From Pseudomonadota bacterium (lineage in GTDB: Bacteria > SAR324 > XYD2-FULL-50-16 > JAHJRI01), in contig JAKSDL010000500.1 of the NCBI GenBank assembly GCA_022360105.1, forward strand, positions 1 to 7,728: a stretch of DNA of 7,728 bases, given 5' to 3'. The translations under genes were made by a program, and so were the position numbers. The notes beneath the pieces were generated by a model. That model was given only the letters and a program-made list of their open reading frames with translations. It did no database searches and was not told where the DNA came from. How positions within the stretch are numbered: the first letter of the stretch is position 1; each line of letters starts with the position of its first letter. Positions 1-6,948 of the stretch are shown here, piece after piece.

Positions 1-471
1 AATGATGGAAACTCACAAAGATTGTACTTTGTTATAGCCGTCATTCTGGTTTTTCACCTGATTTCCAAAAAGACCCTGCGCAGGCCACTATTCGATGTCT
101 TAGGACTCAAGCCAGGTAAACCCTGGATATCAGAATTTTATCCTGTCAACGCAGCGAATATCAATCAACACAATCTGGTTTTTATACTGGTTGAAGCCAA
201 TTGCTCTCTTTGCAAATCCTGGATAAAAAAGCTTTCTGAATTGATCCACCCAAAGTTAAAAGTCGGTATTATCGTGTTAAATTCAACAAGCGATTCTGAG
301 AAAATCGCAGATGCCGAGCTTTTAAACAAAGGGGTTTCATTTTTTGATATTCAAAGTCGAAAAACGCGATTTTTACGCGGAAGACTGCCCATGGCAGTTC
401 GAGTTGAAGATGGTGTAATTAATGACATTAAAACAGGATCATTCCCCGGGGATGATTTTTTCTTAAACTAA
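1..471 (+). CDS. Membrane-anchored thioredoxin-fold protein, 5' end outside the window
   Basis: The reading frame is open from the first base of the window, so the gene most likely begins upstream. A TTG at 22 is the first possible start inside the window, but it has no ribosome binding site and falls directly before a hydrophobic stretch. Numbered from that TTG, residues 2-14 form a membrane segment, followed by a basic KK..RR patch suggesting the rest faces the cytoplasm if this is the last helix. The soluble part has a strand (NLVFILVEA), then C61-S-L-C64 followed by K and W, in the place of a thioredoxin CxxC site. A candidate cis-proline lies at P123 in RLPMAV, followed by a strand and an EDG turn. 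This order fits a thioredoxin fold of the TlpA/MauD kind. A role in thiol-disulfide exchange or disulfide-linked maturation is inferred; partner and exact family are unknown. It ends 19 bp before the DJ-1-type gene, probably in the same operon. Confidence 0.6.
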   Translation, partial: NDGNSQRLYFVIAVILVFHLISKKTLRRPLFDVLGLKPGKPWISEFYPVNAANINQHNLVFILVEANCSLCKSWIKKLSELIHPKLKVGIIVLNSTSDSEKIADAELLNKGVSFFDIQSRKTRFLRGRLPMAVRVEDGVINDIKTGSFPGDDFFLN

Positions 472-490
472 CCCAACTGAATGAGGAAAA

Positions 491-1048
491 ATGGCAAAGT
501 CTGTGTTAGTCGCGATGGCGAACGGTTCTGAAGATATGGAATCGGTCATAATGATTGACGTTTTGAGAAGAGCAGAGCTGGATGTCACGGTGGCATCCGT
601 GCATGAAAAAGAGATAACTTGTGCGCGGGGAGTTCGTGTTGTTGTGGATAAACTAGTCAACGATTGTATCGATACCCATTTCGATATGATTGCTATTCCG
701 GGAGGTTTGCCGGGCGCAGATAATCTAAAGGATTCCGAGGTTTTAAAGGAAATGCTTTTGAAGCAACAAGCCGGCAACAAGTACGTTGCAGCGATTTGTG
801 CATCTCCGGCGGTGGTTTTTCAGTCGCACGGAATGTTGGCTGGAAAAAAAGCCACTTGTTATCCGGCATTTGCCGAACATTTGGATGACCAATCATCAAC
901 AGGAGCGAAAGTCGTTGTGGATGGTTATTGTGTAACGAGCCAGGGACCGGGCACGGCGATTGAGTTTTCTTTGAAGCTGGTGGAGCTTTTGTGCGGATTG
1001 GACAAGGCAAAAGAGGTTGCAGCGGCGATGTTGGTGGAATACCAGTAA
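491..1048 (+). CDS. DJ-1/YajL family protein (DJ-1/PfpI superfamily)
   Basis: This 185-residue protein is full length for the DJ-1/YajL family, whose members are about 185-200 residues. It shows the family landmarks in order: a first strand followed by NGSEDME with Glu17 (equivalent to DJ-1 Glu18), ITCARGV with Cys44 (near DJ-1 Cys46), the IPGG turn at 69-72, the nucleophile elbow AIC103ASP, and the C-terminal TSQGPGTAIEF block. The Glu/Cys pair is the reactive, oxidisable cysteine centre of the family. Members are linked to oxidative-stress protection and have been proposed as chaperones or as glyoxalase or deglycase enzymes; the activity is debated and cannot be decided here. The position of the DJ-1 histidine (His126) appears to hold Tyr124 (CYPAF), and E. 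coli YajL also lacks histidine there, from memory. The start is supported by GAGGA at 483-487, four bases before ATG. No signal peptide is seen, so it is cytosolic. It follows the thioredoxin-like gene closely, which suggests a shared redox theme. Confidence 0.93.
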   Translation: MAKSVLVAMANGSEDMESVIMIDVLRRAELDVTVASVHEKEITCARGVRVVVDKLVNDCIDTHFDMIAIPGGLPGADNLKDSEVLKEMLLKQQAGNKYVAAICASPAVVFQSHGMLAGKKATCYPAFAEHLDDQSSTGAKVVVDGYCVTSQGPGTAIEFSLKLVELLCGLDKAKEVAAAMLVEYQ

Positions 1049-1051
1049 ATT

Positions 1052-1723
1052 TCAATCTAATAGCTGTTTTAGTCCCATTTCAATCCCAGCCATAAATTTG
1101 GCACTTTTATTTTCATATTGCCAGGTATGATCCGGATTTATTTTGTCGCTAACGACAAAAAGCGGGTCATACCGAACCCCTTTGGATCGGGAAACGAAAT
1201 CCAGCGGTGCGGCTTCCATATCGATCAGGTCAATGTTCTGTGTTTTATATTGCTCCAGCTTCACTTCAGTCAGGCGGTAAAAGCTGTTTACAGTCACAAT
1301 TCGCCTGCAACTGGGTTGATGGTTTTGATAATTGAGTTGGGTAATCGTTTCGTCACCTCCATAGTCCCTGATCATACCTGTTTCATCCACCGCCTCGGCC
1401 GGTCGGTGAACCTCTCCAATGTCAATGGAATGGGATCCGACACAGCCGGCTGTTCCAAATCCTTTGATGTATTTGCCACCGGAGTGAATGGCATTTTCTA
1501 AAATAATTACAGCCAGGGGAGCTCCGATGAAGCCTCCCAGGGCAGTACAATCCTTACCTTGACAGGTAAAATCGAAGCGCTTGGCTGGACCATACGACTT
1601 GATTTTTCCGCCTTCTACCAACTCATGAAACAAATACAGGTGATGCTGAATAAAGAATAAAAAAATGTTTTCATTCAGTTTTGGAAGTGTAAAATGTTCC
1701 GGTTTGATTAAGGATTGTGCCAT
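1052..1723 (-). CDS. Nucleoside phosphorylase family protein (PNP/UDP type), divergent
   Basis: The 223-residue product carries the core of the PNP_UDP_1 family. A glycine-rich segment GGFIGAPLAVIILENAI (63-79) leads into KGFGTAG (87-93), the usual strand and phosphate/sugar-binding turn. IDIGEV (100-105) matches the motif after it. IDMEAAPLDF (167-176) holds the Met169-Glu170 ribose-binding pair, and VVSDKIN (190-196) places Asp193 where the family has its base-side catalytic aspartate. The family cleaves N-glycosidic bonds of nucleosides with phosphate, or with water in MTA/SAH and futalosine nucleosidases. Two things are odd: the protein is shorter than the usual 230-255 residues, and residues 1-50 lack the G-D-x-x-R phosphate loop seen in uridine phosphorylases. 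Substrate is therefore unassigned, and a hydrolase or a non-catalytic protein is possible. The ATG at 1723 has no convincing Shine-Dalgarno sequence. The gene converges on the DJ-1 gene with 3 bp between stop codons. Confidence 0.8.
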   Translation of the reverse strand: MAQSLIKPEHFTLPKLNENIFLFFIQHHLYLFHELVEGGKIKSYGPAKRFDFTCQGKDCTALGGFIGAPLAVIILENAIHSGGKYIKGFGTAGCVGSHSIDIGEVHRPAEAVDETGMIRDYGGDETITQLNYQNHQPSCRRIVTVNSFYRLTEVKLEQYKTQNIDLIDMEAAPLDFVSRSKGVRYDPLFVVSDKINPDHTWQYENKSAKFMAGIEMGLKQLLD

Positions 1724-1883
1724 ATTCTTGAAGTTGCTTGTTTTATTTACGATTTCTATTCTGTTTTATTATTCCGCGTGCAGACCCACTTAGAAGATAA
1801 ATGAGATTGCAGTAAATTAAAAGTCTTCGCAAGGGGAGGCATCATTTTAATCTTCAAATCATTGATGCACAATGGAATCCAAA

Positions 1884-1908
1884 AAGCTTTTACGTTTGAC
1901 AAGCTTTT
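1884..1908 (+). repeat. Direct repeat AAGCTTTT flanking the -35 box
   Basis: AAGCTTTT occurs at 1884-1891 and again at 1901-1908, 17 bases apart from start to start. The two copies bracket TTGACA, whose last base is the first base of the second copy. The first copy lies within the perfect 10-base palindrome AAAAGCTTTT (1882-1891). Spacing near two helical turns could suit a dimeric regulator, but AT-rich repeats this short also arise by chance. An operator function is an inference only. Confidence 0.3.
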
Positions 1909-1923
1909 CCCGTTGGTTAAAAT
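1896..1923 (+). promoter_or_regulatory. Predicted sigma70-type promoter for the aminotransferase gene
   Basis: A perfect -35 box TTGACA (1896-1901) is followed after 16 bp by TAAAAT (1918-1923), a good -10 match. Transcription would begin near 1930, leaving a leader of about 55 bases before the ATG at 1987. It is the best promoter-like pair in the 263 bp between the divergent phosphorylase and aminotransferase genes. I saw no equally good pair reading left for the phosphorylase-family gene. Confidence 0.6.
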
Positions 1924-1986
1924 TAACGGCTAGCCTGCATTCCACATAAAAAGAACCAACTAACCTCATAATACCAGGAAATACGG

Positions 1987-3288
1987 ATGGATCCGTTAGC
2001 TATCGAACTAAACGAAAAAATCAAGTCGGCTTCTCCCGCCGTTTATGACTGCTTGTCCGAACAAGGCAAAAAAATGTTTTTTCCAGCCGGTATTCTCACC
2101 CAATCGGCAGAAGCAAAGGAAAAAGCTCACCGTTTCAATGCCACTATTGGTATCGCCTTGGAAGGGTACAAACCAATGCATTTAAACGTGACAAAAAAGT
2201 TTTTCAATAACCTTGCTCCGGAAGATATTTATACTTACGCCCCTCCGGGTGGACGTATGAAGTTACGGCAACTCTGGAAAGAAAAACTGATCAGAAACAA
2301 TCCTACCCTTCAAGGAAAGAAAACCAGTTTACCTATGGTTACCAGCGCGTTAACTCACGGGTTGTGTATTGCAGGTGATATGTTTATTGGACCGGGTGAT
2401 GTAGTCGTTATTCCGGATAAATTGTGGGGAGTGTATCGGCTCAATTTTGTAACCAGAAAAGGTGGTAGAATAGAAACCTTTCCCATGTTTAATGAAAAGG
2501 GAGGCTTCAATGTCAAAGCTCTCAAAGAGACCATGTCCGCGCAGGCCAAGACCTGCAAAAAGTTGATGGTTTTGTTAAGTTTTCCGAACAACCCGACCGG
2601 TTATACCCCCCTGCATACTGAAGCACAGGAAATCTTCAAGGTTGTTGAAAACCAGGCGGATCAGGGTACAAGGCTGGTTGTTCTTTCTGATGATGCCTAT
2701 TTTGGATTGTTTTATGAGGATAGTGTCAAAGAATCTCTATTCTCCGGCTTTTGTGACATTCACGAAAATGTGCTGGCTGTTAAGCTGGACGGTGCCACCA
2801 AGGAAAGTTACGCCTGGGGATTTCGCACCGGGTTTATTACCTTCGGCAATAAGTGCGTTGATAGCTTAAATCTTTATTCTGCCCTGGAAATGAAGTGCCA
2901 GGGAATTGTACGAAGTACGATATCCAGCTGCAATCAACCAGCGCAGACGGTTGTTGAAACCATCCTGCAGGACCCGGAGTATTGGGTGAATCTGGAATCA
3001 AAATATCATATTATGAAACGACGGGCTGCTCGCTTGAAAGAGATATTGCAAAACCCGAAGTTCAACCAAACCTGGAGCTACTATCCATTTAATTCCGGTT
3101 ACTTCATGTGCCTTAAGTTGCATAGTGTGGAAGCTGAACGCCTCAGAATCCACTTATTGGATAAATATGGAGTAGGGACTATCGCTCCCGGAAAATGGGA
3201 TCTTCGCATTGCCTTCAGCTGTGTGGAGGAAGAAGATTTGGAAGAGCTGTTTGAACTGGTCTACCAGGGAGCCAAAGAGCTTCAATAG
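1987..3288 (+). CDS. Class I/II aminotransferase (fold-type I PLP enzyme)
   Basis: This 433-residue protein has the landmarks of the class I/II aminotransferase fold, typically 390-430 residues. YAPPGGRMKLRQLW (84-97) is the substrate-side helix region. Asn202 lies in NNPTG (201-205) and Asp235 and Tyr238 in SDDAY, which contact the PLP ring. Lys272 in GATKESYAWGFR is the Schiff-base lysine, followed by Arg280 for the PLP phosphate. Arg407 in DLRIAFS is the expected carboxylate-binding arginine. The N-terminal block FPAGILTQSAEAKEKAHRFNATIGIA (32-57) recalls a bacterial subgroup annotated only as aminotransferase, so the amino-acid substrate is unknown. The start is well supported: AGGAA at 1976-1980 sits six bases before ATG. 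No signal peptide, so cytosolic. It is transcribed alone from the promoter near 1896-1923 and converges on anmK with an 18 bp gap. Neighbours give no clear pathway. Confidence 0.9.
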   Translation: MDPLAIELNEKIKSASPAVYDCLSEQGKKMFFPAGILTQSAEAKEKAHRFNATIGIALEGYKPMHLNVTKKFFNNLAPEDIYTYAPPGGRMKLRQLWKEKLIRNNPTLQGKKTSLPMVTSALTHGLCIAGDMFIGPGDVVVIPDKLWGVYRLNFVTRKGGRIETFPMFNEKGGFNVKALKETMSAQAKTCKKLMVLLSFPNNPTGYTPLHTEAQEIFKVVENQADQGTRLVVLSDDAYFGLFYEDSVKESLFSGFCDIHENVLAVKLDGATKESYAWGFRTGFITFGNKCVDSLNLYSALEMKCQGIVRSTISSCNQPAQTVVETILQDPEYWVNLESKYHIMKRRAARLKEILQNPKFNQTWSYYPFNSGYFMCLKLHSVEAERLRIHLLDKYGVGTIAPGKWDLRIAFSCVEEEDLEELFELVYQGAKELQ

Positions 3289-3289
3289 C

Positions 3290-3318
3290 CTGCCATATGG
3301 GTTTCGTCAAAATGGCAG
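3290..3318. terminator. Possible shared inverted repeat between convergent genes
   Basis: CTGCCAT (3290-3296) and ATGGCAG (3312-3318) form a perfect 7 bp inverted repeat around a 15-base loop, filling the gap between the two stop codons and including the last codons of anmK. A bidirectional terminator would be sensible in this position. The loop is long and only a short TTTT follows on the plus side, with no U-tract on the minus side, so it is a weak candidate. Confidence 0.25.
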
Positions 3319-4452
3319 AGTCAGTTTTCCCAGTGTTGTCCGGTATTTTGCCCCGGTAACGCTGGGGAGGTTTGTTGGTATCCCATTTAATCGCTCGTGA
3401 GCCAGCAAGGCAAAAGCAATCGCCTCCTTGGAATCAGCCGTAACTCCTTTGATGTCCTTCATCAAAATGATTTTCTCCTTTCCAAACAAAGCCTTAAGTT
3501 CATCAATAATCAACGGATGATGAACTCCACCACCACTGATATATAGCTTGTCCAGAGGTTCCAAGTAGGTGTCGCAGCCGTATTTAATACTGTGAGCAAT
3601 CAAAGAAACAAAGGTTCTGAGCAAGTCTGTGACAAGTATTTCAGGGTGCTTACTGATCAGTCCCTGCACAAATTCCTTACCAAATTCCTCCCTGCCGGTG
3701 GATTTTGGTAACGGTCTTTTGAAATACTCATGGTCTAAAAGTTCATTTAGCAATTGTTTATGAGTGGCACCTAATTTGGAGAATTTACCATCTTTATCAA
3801 ATGAGAATTCCCTGTTGGTATGAACCTCGACTCCTTCGTTTAGAATGGCGTTTGCAGGGCCGGTATCAAAAGCTATGACTTCTTTTTCAGCTTTTGCCGG
3901 TAAAAAGGTGATATTGCCAATACCTCCCAGGTTTTGCAGAGCTATATTTTTATTCACCTCGCGAAACAGGATTTGATCCAAATATGGCACCAATGGAGCG
4001 CCTGTCCCTCCGGCAGCAATGTCACCACTGCGAAAGTCCGAAACAACCGCACAAGCCAGTCGCTGGGCAATGACCTCCGATTCTCCGGTTTGCAGGGTGC
4101 TGTGATTGTGAACGTGGAAAAGGGTTTGGCCGTGAATGCCAATAGCATCCAGATCCTGTGGTGCATACCCGACGTCCCTGCAGAAGGCTTTGATGGTATC
4201 CGCAAAAAGGATACCTGAATCGTAGTTGATGCGACATATCTCTTCCGTATTGGCTGAAAAAGCTTTTTGGAACCTTTCCCGCCATGGAGAAGGCATTGGA
4301 TAACTTTTAAATTCAAGAGGGTTTATTTGAACGTGCTTTCCTGATCCGGTAAGTTTAACCAGGGCAATGTCGATACCATCCAGGGAGGTACCTGACATTA
4401 CCCCAAGGATATGGCGTTCCTTTTTGCGCAGGATTTCGATAAGCTTTTTCAT
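3307..4452 (-). CDS. anmK: Anhydro-N-acetylmuramic acid kinase
   Basis: AnmK phosphorylates 1,6-anhydro-N-acetylmuramic acid with ATP while opening the anhydro ring, giving MurNAc-6-phosphate in the cytosolic cell-wall recycling pathway. At 381 residues it is close to the family's usual 360-390. Family motifs are present in order: the ATP phosphate loop VMSGTSLDGIDIALV (18-32), IHGQT (106-110), DFRSGDIAAGGTGAPLVPYLD (139-159), NLGGIGN (174-180), FDTGPAN (195-201), DKDG (219-222), KSTGREEFG (250-258) and the ISGGG nucleotide-binding turn (305-309). Asp196 in FDTGPAN appears to align with the catalytic aspartate (Asp182) of the Pseudomonas enzyme; this is by eye. The ATG at 4452 leaves about 15 residues before the first motif, which is normal, but has no visible Shine-Dalgarno sequence. 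It is divergent from the nagZ-like gene, the enzyme acting just before it in the same pathway. It ends 18 bp from the convergent aminotransferase. Confidence 0.96.
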   Translation of the reverse strand: MKKLIEILRKKERHILGVMSGTSLDGIDIALVKLTGSGKHVQINPLEFKSYPMPSPWRERFQKAFSANTEEICRINYDSGILFADTIKAFCRDVGYAPQDLDAIGIHGQTLFHVHNHSTLQTGESEVIAQRLACAVVSDFRSGDIAAGGTGAPLVPYLDQILFREVNKNIALQNLGGIGNITFLPAKAEKEVIAFDTGPANAILNEGVEVHTNREFSFDKDGKFSKLGATHKQLLNELLDHEYFKRPLPKSTGREEFGKEFVQGLISKHPEILVTDLLRTFVSLIAHSIKYGCDTYLEPLDKLYISGGGVHHPLIIDELKALFGKEKIILMKDIKGVTADSKEAIAFALLAHERLNGIPTNLPSVTGAKYRTTLGKLTLPF

Positions 4453-4507
4453 ATCAGATTTAATCGCAGGTTGTTTATGCTACTGTGGTCATAATTGGAA
4501 TGACGAA

Positions 4508-4538
4508 TTATCAATAAAAAATTACAAGCAAGTATAAT
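4508..4538 (+). promoter_or_regulatory. Predicted promoter of the nagZ-like gene
   Basis: A perfect -10 TATAAT lies at 4533-4538. The -35 side is weaker: TTATCA at 4508-4513 with a 19 bp spacer is the best match, so the promoter may need an activator. The start near 4545 would give a leader of only about 23 bases, without a recognisable Shine-Dalgarno sequence. The -10 box shares four bases with the anmK -10 box on the other strand. Confidence 0.45.
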
Positions 4539-4559
4539 CTTCAGTTTAATTCTTGTAAA
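4531..4559 (-). promoter_or_regulatory. Predicted anmK promoter
   Basis: On the minus strand TTTACA (4559-4554) and TATACT (4536-4531) are separated by 17 bp, one mismatch from consensus in each box. The expected start is near 4524, leaving a leader of about 70 bases before the anmK ATG. Its -10 box overlaps the plus-strand TATAAT at 4533-4538. Confidence 0.5.
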
Positions 4560-4567
4560 AGTGATTG

Positions 4568-6034
4568 ATGGAAAATTTAGCTCAAAAATCGCCTTTTATT
4601 ATTGGATTTGACGGAACAAATCTTGGCAAAAGTCTGGAAAAGCATCTATTGGAAATGAATCCGGCAGGAGTTATTTTCTTTAAACGCAACATCGAATCGC
4701 TTGAACAGACATCATTACTGATCAAAAATATTCGCGATTTGCTTGGTGACATTATCATCGCCGTGGATCATGAAGGCGGCATTGTTAACAGGTTCCCTGC
4801 CGATTGCCCTGTTCCCCCTTCTCCTTCAGCTCTGGCCTACGCGAACTCGTTGGACACGGTGCGTGAAGCTTGCAGAATGCAGGCTGAGTTGATGGTTCAT
4901 CTGGGTTTTAATATGAATTTTGTACCATTGGTAGATCTGGCGCTGTTCTCTGAAAACCAGGTAATTGGTACCCGTGCTTTTTGTGATGATCCGGAAAGGG
5001 TGGTTCAATACAGTCAGATTTGTATTGAAGAGCACGATCGATTAAGAGTTGGTACAACAGTCAAACATTTTCCAACTCACGGCAGGACGATAACGGATTC
5101 ACATTACGCAGTCGGACAAGTGATTCATGAGAGCCAGGCACAACTGGAAAAAGATCTCAAACCATATGGAAATGCCATAGGGTCTGGTGTTTCAGCAGTG
5201 ATGACAGCCCATCTATCCTATCCTTTGTTGGACAGTGAATTTCCTGCGAGTCTATCCAGAAAAATATTGTTCGAGTTGCTTCAGGAGAAGTTGGGATTTA
5301 AAGGCCTCATCATCAGCGATTGTGTTGAGATGGAAGGATTGAGTAAAAATTATCCACGGGAAACAATTATCAAAAAAGGCCTGGATGCCGGAGTTGATCT
5401 GTTTATTAGTTCGTTTAGTTTAAAGCGTAGCCGGGAATTTCAGCTGGATTTGAAAACGGCTTACGATAAAGCAAGTTGCGCCAATCCCGATATTGTTCAA
5501 AAATTACAGTCAAAAATTGCCTCCTTCTTCAAATCATATTCTTTATTTTTAAGAACTCAAACAAATCTACCAACATTGGATTCAGCCATTGTGCTGCATA
5601 AAAAAACATTGGAAAAGAGGATCATCAGGCACAAAACAACTACCAATGTAAGCTATCATTTAGTGGAGTTGCAAAACTCAGCTAACAGGGGCATCAATGC
5701 GGACACAAGGTGGAATGCAGCAGCGGATGGAATACTTGCTCACAGCGACCGGGTTGTGGACAAAACCATTATCAGTTTTCAAGATACCGAAAAACTAAAC
5801 CGAATTATTGAGGCCTGCAATAGTTCTGGTACGACATTGTTGATGTTAACAGCCAACGGGAAGCTATCAAAAAAATTCAAGTCATTTATAAAGATACTCA
5901 AAGCTGCTAAATCTTCTATCCATATAGCCTTACTACACCCTGCTGATCTTTGCGGAATTTGTGATCAGGAATGGGCAACTCGCGGTTACAATGCCTGTAC
6001 CGGCAAAATGCTGGCAATAGAGCTTGATGCATAG
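4568..6034 (+). CDS. nagZ: NagZ-like beta-N-acetylhexosaminidase (glycoside hydrolase family 3)
   Basis: NagZ removes the non-reducing GlcNAc from GlcNAc-anhydroMurNAc fragments during peptidoglycan recycling. Residues 8-330 form a GH3 TIM barrel: AVDHEGG (65-71) with sugar-binding Asp67, GTRAFCDDP (134-142), KHFPTHG (166-172), DSH (177-179) and ISDCVEMEG (249-257). Asp251 is the expected nucleophile. Asp177-x-His179 is the Asp-His dyad that marks NagZ among GH3 enzymes, which favours N-acetylglucosaminidase activity. Two features differ: PTHG replaces the usual PGHG, and the protein is about 150 residues longer than E. coli NagZ (341). The tail (about 335-488) ends in LLMLTANG, IALLHPADL and a final helix, resembling a reduced GH3 C-terminal sandwich domain. 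No signal peptide is present, which fits cytosolic recycling. ATG at 4568 is chosen over TTG at 4565; neither has a Shine-Dalgarno sequence. It is divergent from anmK. Confidence 0.88.
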   Translation: MENLAQKSPFIIGFDGTNLGKSLEKHLLEMNPAGVIFFKRNIESLEQTSLLIKNIRDLLGDIIIAVDHEGGIVNRFPADCPVPPSPSALAYANSLDTVREACRMQAELMVHLGFNMNFVPLVDLALFSENQVIGTRAFCDDPERVVQYSQICIEEHDRLRVGTTVKHFPTHGRTITDSHYAVGQVIHESQAQLEKDLKPYGNAIGSGVSAVMTAHLSYPLLDSEFPASLSRKILFELLQEKLGFKGLIISDCVEMEGLSKNYPRETIIKKGLDAGVDLFISSFSLKRSREFQLDLKTAYDKASCANPDIVQKLQSKIASFFKSYSLFLRTQTNLPTLDSAIVLHKKTLEKRIIRHKTTTNVSYHLVELQNSANRGINADTRWNAAADGILAHSDRVVDKTIISFQDTEKLNRIIEACNSSGTTLLMLTANGKLSKKFKSFIKILKAAKSSIHIALLHPADLCGICDQEWATRGYNACTGKMLAIELDA

Positions 6035-6056
6035 GTTTTTACCGGGTTTTTTCCCC

Positions 6057-6086
6057 TTGCTCACATTTACTCATCTACTCTATAAT
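6057..6086 (+). promoter_or_regulatory. Predicted sigma70-type promoter of the tatD-moaD-moaE cluster
   Basis: TTGCTC (6057-6062) and a perfect TATAAT (6081-6086) are separated by 18 bp. Transcription from about 6093 would leave a leader of about 64 bases before the ATG at 6157. This indicates that the three genes form a transcript separate from the nagZ-like gene ending at 6034. I see no convincing hairpin terminator for that upstream gene in the spacer. Confidence 0.6.
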
Positions 6087-6156
6087 AACGATATTTGAGG
6101 CGTTCAGCTCTAACACATCGCCTGTTTTGGCCTGCATATTCGCTTTTTTAACTGCT

Positions 6157-6948
6157 ATGACTGGTAAACCTGCCTGGATTGATACTCATTGCCACTTGGA
6201 AATGCTAAAACAAGCAACAGATGCTGTGTTGAAGGCTAGTTATGAATCGGGAATGGTATTCTGCATTACGATTGGTACCAGCCATAAAGCAAACTTGCAG
6301 GTAAAGACCATTTGTGAGGATTATCGATCCGTATACGGAACTCTTGGATTTCACCCTCACGATGCATCCCGGGTTGAAGCAAGCCATCTGCAATGGATTG
6401 AAAAAGAACTGGATTCCAATCCCAAAATGATCGCTGTTGGTGAATGCGGCTATGATCTTTATTATGAACATTCCGCAAGGGACGATCAGGCCAAAGTCTT
6501 TGAAGCACAGCTGGACCTGGCTGTTGCATTGGACTTGCCGGTTGTGATCCATTCACGCGATGCAGACCAGGAAACAAGGGAAATGTTAAACGCATTTAAG
6601 AATAAAAATCTTACTGGTGTCGTGCATTGTTTTACATCGAATGTGGATCAGGCAAAATTCGTGTTGGATTACGGATTTTCTATCTCATTTAACGGTATTT
6701 GTACATTTCCACAGGCTGAAACTGTTCGTGAGGTCTTAAAATATACTCCTCTGGACCGGCTTTTGTTGGAAACCGATTCACCGTATTTAAGTCCTGTACC
6801 CTTCAGAGGAAAACCAAATATTCCGGGGCGCGTATCTGTTGTCGGTGAATTTGTCGCTGATTACCTGGGGGTCTCCACTACGCAATTGGCAAATCAGGTG
6901 TTGGAAAATACCAAGACATTATTTCCACGAATTGACTATGAAAACTAA
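6157..6948 (+). CDS. TatD family metal-dependent hydrolase (putative DNase)
   Basis: The 263-residue protein matches the TatD/YcfH family (about 260 residues), metal-dependent amidohydrolase-fold enzymes. Several have been shown to have DNase or 3'-5' exonuclease activity, but cellular roles vary. All expected metal ligands are visible: His11 and His13 in IDTHCHLE, Glu96 in VGECGYD, His132 in VVIHSRD, His157 in VVHCFT and Asp207 in ETDSPYL. GFHPH (64-68) and the late PFRGKPN block are also typical. The glutamate motif is GECGYD where GEIGLD is common. An in-frame TTG exists at 6127, but homologues begin just before the DTHCHL motif, so ATG 6157 is preferred; no Shine-Dalgarno sequence is seen at either. 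The 3' end overlaps moaD by 11 bases, implying co-transcription and translational coupling. Which of several TatD paralogues this represents cannot be told. Confidence 0.93.
   Translation: MTGKPAWIDTHCHLEMLKQATDAVLKASYESGMVFCITIGTSHKANLQVKTICEDYRSVYGTLGFHPHDASRVEASHLQWIEKELDSNPKMIAVGECGYDLYYEHSARDDQAKVFEAQLDLAVALDLPVVIHSRDADQETREMLNAFKNKNLTGVVHCFTSNVDQAKFVLDYGFSISFNGICTFPQAETVREVLKYTPLDRLLLETDSPYLSPVPFRGKPNIPGRVSVVGEFVADYLGVSTTQLANQVLENTKTLFPRIDYEN

Noticed and set aside
1118..1501. Plus-strand open frame of 127 codons
   Set aside because: It lies wholly inside the minus-strand phosphorylase-family gene, which shows family motifs, while this frame shows none.
3954..4316. Minus-strand open frame in another phase inside anmK
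   Set aside because: The anmK frame has a full set of kinase motifs; this frame has no motif and an implausible composition.
6037..6056. GGG-T6-CCC after the nagZ-like gene as a terminator hairpin
   Set aside because: A three-pair stem with a six-base loop and no following T-run is too weak to call.
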